Assembly: GCF_030463535.1 (NCBI RefSeq)
Contig: NC_132879.1
Span: forward strand, 47,124,094 to 47,188,093
Length of the DNA: 64,000 nt
From: Salminus brasiliensis
Taxonomy: Eukaryota; Chordata; Actinopteri; Characiformes; Bryconidae
Direction of reading: 5' to 3'
Shown: in pieces, positions 55,321-64,000 of the stretch
How the letters are laid out: the number at the start of each line of letters is the position of its first letter
Position numbering within the stretch: the first letter of the stretch is position 1
The notes under the pieces: model-generated
Told to the model about the DNA's origin: nothing
The model's input: the letters and a program-made list of their open reading frames with translations, nothing else
Databases searched by the model: none
Position numbers and translations under genes: made by a program

Positions 55321-56454
55321 AAAAGATTATTACAATAATAGTGATATAGTAATATAGCCATATTTTACTGTTTGAAAGTGATAGTGTAGGCCTACTGCAT
55401 TAGCGTGATTGATAACTGGCCCTCTAGAGGAGAAAGTAGAGTCAACTGGCCATAGATAAATAACTGGGCTGTTCTGTAGTGAACTCTCGATTATTTCCTT
55501 TTCGTTCGCTTATATGTATAGGGGAAATGGTACGATCGTGCTGTGTTGTTCTGTGTTTCTGTCTTCTAAAGTAGCTAGTGGTATTTTGGAGAAGCCACGC
55601 TAGCAAACAGACACCCCAGCAGTGCAGCGGAAAGGGGCTAATCTGGTTTATGGTGAAACTGCAAATTGTCATACAGTCTACTTTATGTTTTACATTAGGC
55701 CTACATCAGACCCTAAATCTATAGACCCTGGTTTGTTTTATGGTGGTAAAATGCTCTTGTTTACTTATTTATATGGGTTGAACAATGATTCTGTATATCA
55801 TCATTTACAGCTTAAAGCTGCAGCACTAGTATGTTTGTAATATCTTGCTTTAATGGGAGGAAAACTGAATGCAAGTGAAGGCTGCTATGCTAAGCACAAA
55901 GTTAGCTAGCAAACTGACTACAGCTAGCTGACCTCAGCTACTAGGACTGAGCTGTCTCGGTCCTTCAGACGAAATGTAGCGCTAAAGTATACAGTCTAGC
56001 TTTGGAACTGTTTAAAGGTTTATTGAGCACGTATGCTGTAAAGAAGATTCAGCAATGCAGGGTCAGCATTTTAAGTTTTTGTAGCCAGGTCAGTAGAGGA
56101 CAGTTTATCTTTAGAACAGTCTTGTATCTTCCACTGGAATCCTCTGACTTTGCTTCTGCTTCTCCAGTTTTATGTCTTTCAATGCTACCACAGATTGTGA
56201 AAGTAATGGAGCTACGTTCTTTGCTGGTACGTTCACTGCACCAATGATGGCGCTCCAGCAATGTTACACACAGTAAACATTCATGACTGACCACGACTGA
56301 TTGACATGCTTTAAGAGATTCATTTATAAGAATAATTAACAGAATTATTTACACGTTTAAAAATGTTTACTGTTACTCATTAAACATTGTTATATAATCT
56401 CTTTTTTCAGTTCTAAACTGGAGCTACAAGGCTAATATAGCAAGCTAACAAGTA

Positions 56455-56770
56455 ATATATGTAGGTGTCAGGAGTGTCTTGGATGTCCAGCTACATTTCC
56501 GTTTGATACCTGGGATGATCAAGCAGCCACTGTTGGGCCCTTGAGCAAGGCCCATCGTCCTCTCTGCTCACCTGTTGCTGCAGCAGTGGCTGTCCACCGC
56601 TCCTGGAACATGTGCTTACTGTCACTGTGTGTGTTTGATCACTAGTGTGTATGTGTGTGTTCATGGGTTAAAGGAGGAGGCCAAATTCCGACAGAAATGG
56701 TGAATGGGGTTGTCTTGTCTTGTCTCGCCAAGGTGCAATCTCTGTGGGGGCTATAATTATATAAATATGG
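56455..56770 (+). mobile_element. SINE
   Basis: cccttgagcaaggcccatcg, then ctgtccaccgctcctgg, then tgtgtgtttgatcactagtg and a gtcttgtcttgtctc-type end: the body of a common fish SINE. The 5' end is unclear. Confidence 0.6.
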
Positions 56771-57344
56771 AAGGTAGGGAGTTTTCAGAAATTTTTATGT
56801 CTTTGTTAATATAACACTTCAAAAATACATTTCAAATCAAACAAATAAACTTTGGTCGGCTTCAAGCCAGATGTTTCTCAGCTGACTGAAAATAAAGCCA
56901 CCATCTCTGTATAAAACACATTATGTGAACTGTTCATCTCATGGTCATGAAAGGTTACCAGCTCCTCTGAGGTGTTGATGCATGTGGCACGTTCATGAAG
57001 TGATAATACGTCCATCAACTAGTCTTAAAGAAAAATGTTAAACATCTAGTCAGTGTGAGTATTAAAGGCACTGCCTTAATCCACCATATCTGGAATCTAA
57101 GCAAAGTCTTAGTGTGTATGTCCCAGCAGTGACAGCAGATCTTCAGACTTCCGCCTCTGGTCTCTTTAACGCATTCCCCTGCTGCTTTCAGAGAGCTATA
57201 CTTGGACCAATTGCTCCAAATCAATTGAAACACACACGTGCATCATTCCTGTATGCAGTGAGGAGGGAGGGAGACTGCAGCCGGATGCAGGTTATCTGGA
57301 GCTCGTCTCCAGTTCTATATGAGGGCGCTCTCAGGAGAGATATT

Positions 57345-57363
57345 GCAGCAGCAGCAGCAGCAG
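57345..57363. repeat. (GCA)n trinucleotide repeat
   Basis: Six GCA units plus one base; would code poly-Gln, Ala or Ser if translated, but no gene is seen. Confidence 0.9.
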
Positions 57364-57503
57364 CATGAACACACTCCAGTCTTGAGCAGCTTCTGTTGGG
57401 TGCTCTTCTTAAAGGTGCTCCACTGTCTGAATATTTGTATGGCAGTACTACTGACCGTGTGTCCACAATTTCATATTTAAAAAATACATTACAAACCACA
57501 CAA

Positions 57504-57552
57504 TATATATATATTTTTTTTTACTATATATATATATATATATATATATATT
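57504..57552. repeat. (TA)n microsatellite
   Basis: TA runs on both sides of a T-rich interruption. Confidence 0.9.
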
Positions 57553-57734
57553 ACATTTGTAACCTTTACAATCATATATTGTACAATTTGTTGTTAATTT
57601 TGTGGCACAAGTGACTGAAAAGGGCTTTTATTCAAAAGCATTTAGGAAAATGGGGGTCCCAAGTTGTGCAGCTGAGTGTTATGATCTCCCAATAATAGGC
57701 CTAAGTTCCATGAAAGGCCAGGAGTCCAGGGGGC

Positions 57735-58165
57735 TCTATAGGCCGATGCACATTGCTATCTTACACCCCGCCAACGGTCTATTTTCCTATGCCTTCCTTC
57801 TGCATCGTTTAAAGAGCAAGTGGGTCTTGCTAATATATCTACTCTGATGGGTGTGGTGATCTCGAAATGTGTTCAGGTAAGTTTCTGCTGTATTGCTTAT
57901 TTTATCTTGTGTATCTTGGCAATGGAAAACACAGGTGCACCACTGACCAAAAACAACCTAAGCAGACATCCACAGTCAAACGGTCATTGCTATCTTGGCA
58001 GTAAATTGTCAACACAGGCGCGTGCTCAGTGCGCGTACACCCCCGATTGAAATAGCAATCCGCCAAAGTCAGACAGCATCTGACAAGTGATATGCTGATT
58101 GGTTTACTGCACGTTATGCCCAAAACACACCCATGAATAATTAAGAAACTTAGTACATGCCTTTT
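57735..58165 (+). mobile_element. MITE family B copy
   Basis: It contains cattgctatcttacaccccg, aaacacaggtgcaccactga and cacgttatgcccaaaacaca, in the same orientation as the copy at 41316. Confidence 0.75.
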
Positions 58166-58228
58166 GAAAGGGTTTTCTAGCTAGTGGAAACTGATGACAA
58201 CAACAACAACATTAAGGGGGATGGACAG

Positions 58229-58294
58229 TAGAGCTGGGTTATGTGGTAAAAATACTATAGCATGATTTTTAAAGGCATATTGCCCAGCTCTAAC
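58229..58294. repeat. Small inverted-repeat element
   Basis: tagagctgggttatgtg and its near inverse catattgcccagctcta bracket about 30 bp; this resembles a minimal foldback element. Similar words occur at 13308-13365. Confidence 0.55.
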
Positions 58295-59339
58295 AGACAG
58301 GGTAAATAATTACAAAAGATGACCCTAGGACCCCAACTGAAAATGTTGCAATACCAGGCCCTTTCAGAAATAATGGCATTATTTTCAGTCATGGTTAGAC
58401 TGGATCTGTTTACTAAGTAAGGTAGTGTGACCCCCGCAAAAAAAAAATTTAAAAACTGAAAAATATGAAACTGCATTTTTGTAACATTAGAAATGTTATT
58501 TATTTCCAAAAATGGTTTAGATGTGCGTGTGTGTGTTTCCATATACAATGTTTATACACATTTTCTGTACTATTAAACAGTAAACAGTATTTTTACTTGT
58601 GTGTGGCTGTGATGTGAATACATAAACTGATTCTTAAAGGTAGAGACTGCACATTATAATGCTTTTTAATAAGAATTTCTAAACTATTAAGAATAGGTAT
58701 AATAAAAAATTATACAAAAAAGTCCTAGTAAAGGCCATATTTGTCATTTGACTCAGGTGAATAGATATAAATATAAATAAGTTCATGAGATTCATGAAAG
58801 TGTGTGTCACAACACAGGTATGGTTACAGCACACACAGACTTTCTGGGCTGCATAGTCTGGGTTGACCCTGAATTAACGGCAGGTGCGAGACAGACATTA
58901 ACCACGGGAAGTGCCATCCAAAGAGAGAGACAAAAGGAGGGATTATGGGTGAGCTAGAGTGACCGTCACACACAAGCCACTATTCAGCGTGGAAAGTCTC
59001 TCTCTCACACTCACACACTACAAATGATTCCTTAAAGTTCTTCTATGGCATCTCTCAACTTTTTGTGAGACCTTTATTTTTAAGAGTGTATTTTTGCCGA
59101 GTCTAGAATGAACCCACGTACTCAAGCACACACACCCGCACACGCACGCACGCATGCACACACACGAAAACACAGAAACAGGTGGGAGCTGCGGTCTTAT
59201 GGGATGACTGGGTTTGAGCTGAGATTACCTGCTGGGTCCTGGCTGGCCTGGCCAGAGGTCAAACAAGCAGGCTACAAACTGACCTACAAACACTGTTGTC
59301 TGGGGACTCGGCTGCAAAACGCTACCATGGAGCTGATCA

Positions 59340-59770
59340 ACATTTACATTCATTGCATTTAATAGACATGCTTAGCCAGAGTGACTTACAAAAAGTACTT
59401 TTCTGTCCACCAGCATTCTCTCTAGGCTAGTGTGAATAGGCCAGAGTCCAAAGGTACTTAGATAGTGCCAAACAAAGTCAGTCTGGATACATAGAAAGTA
59501 AAGATGCACAAAACTCACCACCTAGATACTGTACCAAAACCTAAAGCCAAAACCTACAGTTTAAAGTACAAGAATATGCCATTAATAAGTGTGGGATTAG
59601 TGCTGAGTTAACTGCTCTTTAAACAGATGGGTTTGGGACACCCAGGAGAAAGCAGCCTGACCACCTTGACGCCAGAACAAGCAAACGTCTAAATGCTCGT
59701 CTCCCACACATTTTAATGGATGGTGGGTCAAGCCGAGCTGTACCTGAAGCCTAAAAAGACGGTTAAAGCT
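59340..59770 (-). mobile_element. LINE 3' end, reverse orientation
   Basis: atttacattcattgcattta then agccagagtgacttacaaaa is the inverted LINE tail; further right, tggatggtgggtcaagccga gctgtacctgaagcc is the inverted relative of the segment near 54965. Confidence 0.65.
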
Positions 59771-60370
59771 TGGTATGGTCTGGGTTTTGACAATGGCCAT
59801 CAGGTACGGATGGAGGTTCTGGTCCATTTTTATAAGCCAGCGTCAGTCTAGGGACAACGAGGGACTGAATAAACACCCGGGTTACCTCCCAAGAGAGAAA
59901 GGGTGTAATTCTCTGGATTTTGTAAAAAGAAATCTGCATAATCTTGTCAGGTTTTTAACAGTACCCTTAGCAGCAATTGTTATGAAAATGGTTATGTGCG
60001 AGAATTGCTATTTTTTGCTCCTAGGTTCCCACTAGGGAAGTGTAATTCACTGCAATTCACAGCAAAGCAGCAAATTGCATTTTGAGTACAAGCTCTACAC
60101 ATGCATTTCTGGACAAGCTGAGAGATACAGAGCCGGCGTCTGGAGCAAAATAATCATGTGGACTAATATGATTTTACACAAATATGCTTACGCAACATTA
60201 CACAGTTCATTGTTCTGCCCGCTTCACCAGAGTTACATAGTGCTGTTAGTAGTCTTCTGGCCTAGACTGGCAATGCTGGAGATGCCATTCTCCTTATTAT
60301 AGTCAAAGGAGCATTACAGTCATTTTGAGCGCTGTTTTTTTAAGCTAAAATGCTACATAATGATGGTATA

Positions 60371-60752
60371 TAACATTAGGATAAAAGTATTGGGACACCT
60401 GCTCATTCATGGTCATCATCTCTTCCAAAATCAAGGTATTAAATAGTGTATCCTGCCTTTGTTGGAGTAAGTATCTCTTCTGCCCAGGATACTAGGTAAT
60501 AATCCCCACTCACCCAAAAGTTATTGGATGGCGCACCATCATTCCTGAGAACAATTCCACAGCTCCACAGCTCAGTGCTGGGGGGCTTTATACCCCTCTA
60601 GCCCACACCAGGCTAATTAGGCAATTATTATATTGGCAATACGCTGCATGTGTGTGAATCTGTACATCTGTGTCCAGCAGTAGATGCAACATAAAGCAGC
60701 TGAAATCATTCATTACAAGGGGGGTCCGCAAACATTTGGACGGATAGTGTAT
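60371..60752 (-). mobile_element. MITE family A copy
   Basis: It runs from ggataaaagtattgggacac through tttatacccctctagcccac to ggtccgcaaacatttggacg gatagtgta. Nearly full length. Confidence 0.8.
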
Positions 60753-61255
60753 CTCAGGTCCAGGTCCTGAGTGTGACTGACAGCGTGCCATCTCCAAGAA
60801 CAGATTAGAGTGGATAAAGGCTTGTTCTGCAGAACACGGATCGATCATGGAGCCTTCCAATCAGCTATATGTACACTCCACAAACTGATGAGAGTGCAAG
60901 AACCCCCACCGCCCATTCCCCCACCCCCAACAAATGTACATTATGACACAAGCACATTGACCAACATGGACAGACCCACAAAATCCATTCATTTGAACTC
61001 TACTTTATGCTCAGAACCAATTGTAGCCTGTCAAAAATGATGTCAAATAGCCAGCGATCACATGAGCAGCACTCCTTCAGCATACAGAACAATGTGCCTT
61101 GTTCAGAACCGAGCAGCACCACACACAAACCATACAGGGCTACACACACATACACACACACATACAAACAATTATTACAATTAATTACACATTACTGCCC
61201 ATAAACATGCATATAAATTGCCCCATACATTACAGCAGTCATTATACTCACTCAC

Positions 61256-61480
61256 TGCTGGCTTCCTGCAGTATACACACACTGCTGACATCCTATCTTC
61301 TCTCTCTGGCAGATTGCCAGGCGGGTCTTTCTGCTCTTACAGCCACATTTACTCCAGTGCCATGCAGGAGAACTGCAGTGCAGAAACTAGGACTGCTCCT
61401 TCTGTCACTCACACACACGCACACACACAGACACACTGTCCTCCTTCGCTCTCATTGGCAAGGTCAGGAGAAGGATCTGC
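61256..61480 (-). promoter_or_regulatory. Possible mical3 promoter and 5' non-coding exon
   Basis: On the minus strand a CCAAT word (tgccaatgagagcg, near 61455) precedes about 190 nt ending in CCAGCA|GTGAGTGAG, a good donor at 61256/61255. A non-coding upstream exon is required by the acceptor at 52599. The support is only motif-level; other sites are equally possible. Confidence 0.2.
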
Positions 61481-61734
61481 CAGGCACTCACTGACTCCTC
61501 CTACACAGCAAGCACCTGCTGACTCCAGCAGCACACACACGCATGTGCACACACTAGCTCACCCACACTCACACACACATCCCTATTGTTTCCCCAGCAC
61601 CCTCGAAACCTTGTAACTTCATTTATTCTGCTTTGTATTTCAGTATCATGTAAAAAATGACCACTATAGTATGAAGAACAGAATGATGAAAATGGTCCAA
61701 AATGACCTTAACGTTTTTTTCCCCCTATATAAGA

Positions 61735-61815
61735 TAGTCCTTTATTAGTCCCGCAGTGGGGAAATTCACAGTGTAACAGCAGAAAGGGATAGCAGGACAC
61801 TCAGTTACAAAAATT
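61735..61815. repeat. Interspersed repeat fragment
   Basis: gatagtcctttattagtccc gcagtggggaaattcacag is a widespread fish repeat phrase. Orientation and family are uncertain. Confidence 0.45.
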
Positions 61816-63014
61816 TATATATATAGCGTTTGAGTGTTTGCTTATGAATACATGTTTGTTTTATATACCTACTATTTATGTCTATTCATAAATACTTATG
61901 TCTATATTATGTCACCTCTCTATTAGTTTGCAGTAGAAGCAAAGTGTTCTATTAGCAATTAAAAGGAGGGGGTCAAAGACAGTGCAACCCTCGTCCTAAT
62001 CAACCCCTTTTTTACACCTGTGTTGAGACCCTGTAATAGGATTAACTGAGTGTGGGGGGGAGGGGGGGTGCTGAGAAAAAGAGCAACAGAGCAGCAATCA
62101 GAAGTCTTAAACTGCAGTGGCTGTGTCCTGGTCACAAGCTGCTCTGCCATAGCCTAGCAAAACATTAGAGTAATGTCTCCACCTGGTGGAGGATATGTGA
62201 CTTACAGGACAGCATGATTGTCTCAATGAAAGACAATTCTACACAAAAATGTAGAATAACCAGGTTTAATAAAATTATCAAAGTGACAAAGTAGTTTCTC
62301 CTTTTTCTTCAGCTGGTGTGCATCATTCATTTTGCTGCAAAAGAGTAAGAACATTGATTAAATAAATGCATGAACTGTAAGCAGTAATAAAAAAAATAAC
62401 AGAGAAACAACTTGTTATTAAGTGCACCCTAAAATAAATGAACCTGTTATGGGATTGTAGATTAACATGAAAGTAGGTGATCTGGAGCGAAATGTTGGAC
62501 TTGTTAATATTTCACCTCAGTTCAGTCAATCTGTAAGCTGTTACAAACTTCATATGTAAAGAGAATTACACAATTCGTTTATCAGTCCTTCATAATTTCA
62601 AGATTACGATGTAAACAGTAGTTTGGCGTGAAATGCTCTGTTCCAGACAAACTTAGCAATGGAAGTGACATACCGCAACTATAAACGCTGCCTCTTTATT
62701 GAAAGAAAATCCGGGCTGACCAAAGAAAGAGCTGTAAAAGGGGCCTATTTCAAAGTCAGAAAATATTACGTAACAGTCTTGATTCATTAGAGTTGAACAC
62801 ATTGCTAAGTAAGCCAGGCCTCAATACCCCGGCTCTGCAAGTGGGCTGATTTGGGAAGAGGGAGTCTGAAGCTATGCATCAGATAGCGAAGGCCGTGGAA
62901 GAAAGCAGGTATCAGTGCTAGGATAAATGCTAAAATTCTAGCCGACCGGTTTACCACTTCTTCAGGTAGCTAACAGCACACAGTACAGTGCTAAAAACAA
63001 GGTTATGCTAGGTC

Positions 63015-63440
63015 ATGCTATGCAGGGTGGCTTAATGTCTAGCATGTTTGCCTCTCACCACTGGGTTCATGGGTTTAACAGCCTACCTGGGTGGAGTTTC
63101 CATATTCTCCCTGCATCCGTGTGGGTTGCCTCTGGGTATCCCCGTTTCCACACACAGTCCAAAAACATGGAGATCAGGTGTCTAAAAGTCTAATACTGGG
63201 CTATTTTATTGTGAACCAGGGTGTTTTTTTTTTTAACCTGGTGTGTGTGTGAATGAGTGTGTTTGTATGTGTGTAAATGCGTGTATGTCTGTATGCCCAG
63301 ATATGGATTGGCAATGTGTCCTGGGTGAACCCCCCAGCACTCAATGCAGTCCTCCAGATGGACGGTTGTATCCGACTGAGTGTACACCACGCACAATTGG
63401 CGGCAGCTCCTTGCTAGTGTGTGTTGGTTGAGTGTTGATT
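63015..63440 (+). mobile_element. tRNA-derived SINE
   Basis: A tRNA-like head (ggtggcttaatgtctagcat ... gttcatgggttta) is followed by the standard body: ggtggagtttccatattctc, ccacacacagtccaaaaaca tgg, and atggattggcaatgtgtcc. About 400 bp with a GT-rich middle. Confidence 0.75.
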
Positions 63441-64000
63441 GTGTAGCGTGAAAAGATTTTTAGGCCGCAATTCTCACAGATATTATATAACGATACCTAA
63501 GATATAGTGGTTTTGGATGTCAGATGTCTGGTTCCTGTCACCAACACTGTGAACAACTGTGACTCAGTAGGTTTCTCCAGAACAGAGCAGACCAAACTAC
63601 CGTGAATAATGGTAAAACTGTGGAAAGCCTTAGTGGACTATGGCATGTATTAGCAAAGCTAAAAAAGACAGACCTAAAGCCTTTGAAAGACAAAGGCCAA
63701 CCCATCACATCCATCACAGGCACACCACTAAGAGAAATAGTTTACCAGTAAAGCCCGTCCTCTGGTCTCAATGGGTAACAGGACAGTCCCGACAGCACAC
63801 AAGCAACATGCCACAGAAAATGGACACAAGGCTAGCAGCACAGACTTGGACATTAAAACCTGAGACAAACACAAACACACAACAGAGCAATTACTCACAA
63901 TTACTATTACAATTACTTTCAAGGTGGCCAATTCAAACTTACTGAGCTTTGCAACAGTACCTGGGCTATAAAAGGTGCAATCATCCCCCCGATTCGACTG

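Larger units (their letters stand above)
52660..64000. other. Upstream non-coding region (5'-UTR intron and/or 5' flank of mical3)
   Basis: No coding exon could be recognised. Content: Tc1-like MITE and transposase remains (53.28-54.5 kb), LINE 3' end (54.93-55.32 kb), SINEs (56.46-56.77, 63.0-63.4 kb), family B MITE (57.7-58.2 kb), family A MITE (60.4-60.75 kb), and (TA)n and (CA)n tracts. Confidence 0.6.

Noticed and set aside
61099..61616. Two overlapping ORFs of about 130 codons on the plus strand
   Set aside because: His-Thr-rich translations of CA-rich DNA in two frames; no splice or domain support.

Overview
The window comes from a ray-finned (teleost) fish. It is AT-rich, has long (CA)n, (GA)n and (CT)n microsatellites, many short Tc1-like DNA-transposon remnants, tRNA-derived SINEs, and a LINE 3' tail of the kind common in fish. 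The gene has many small exons with GT-AG introns. I cannot name the species. The repeat types would suit an otophysan such as a characin or catfish, but that is only an impression.

The main content is one complete protein-coding gene on the minus strand, from the start codon at 52572 to the stop codon at 17574. It is an orthologue of MICAL3, the multidomain actin-oxidising flavin monooxygenase. I spliced it by hand into 31 coding exons. Every boundary is GT-AG, phases agree at every junction, and the coding total is 5460 nt (1819 codons plus stop). A further in-frame 33-nt micro-exon is possible. Domain order: FAD monooxygenase (exons 1-10, about residues 1-510), CH (exons 11-12), a linker of exons whose lengths are multiples of three (13-18), LIM (19-20), a long disordered and partly acidic region (21-24) that includes one 1362-nt exon, and the coiled bMERB Rab-binding domain (27-31). 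The diagnostic segments match MICAL3 rather than MICAL1 or MICAL2. Whether it is the teleost a or b copy cannot be decided here.

Regions: 1-9.7 kb, no recognisable gene, with repeats and simple sequence. 9.7-12.5 kb, a minisatellite with 39- and 41-bp monomers. 14.1-14.4 kb, a GC-box-containing segment ending in a perfect splice donor, read as the 5' exon of a second minus-strand gene that runs left; human synteny would suggest bid, but I found no coding exon. 15-17.3 kb, two MITEs and the 3' flank of mical3. 17.6-52.6 kb, mical3 with repeat-filled introns. 52.6-64 kb, upstream non-coding sequence, probably the 5'-UTR intron(s), with Tc1, LINE and SINE fragments and one weak candidate first exon near 61.3-61.5 kb.

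There is no prokaryotic-style system. The items most worth a second look are: a 99-nt intron without stop codons, divisible by three, just before the bMERB domain; splice acceptors whose pyrimidine tract is a microsatellite; a (CA)n tract directly after the stop codon; an overlapping upstream ORF at the start codon; the higher-order minisatellite; and two local duplications inside introns.
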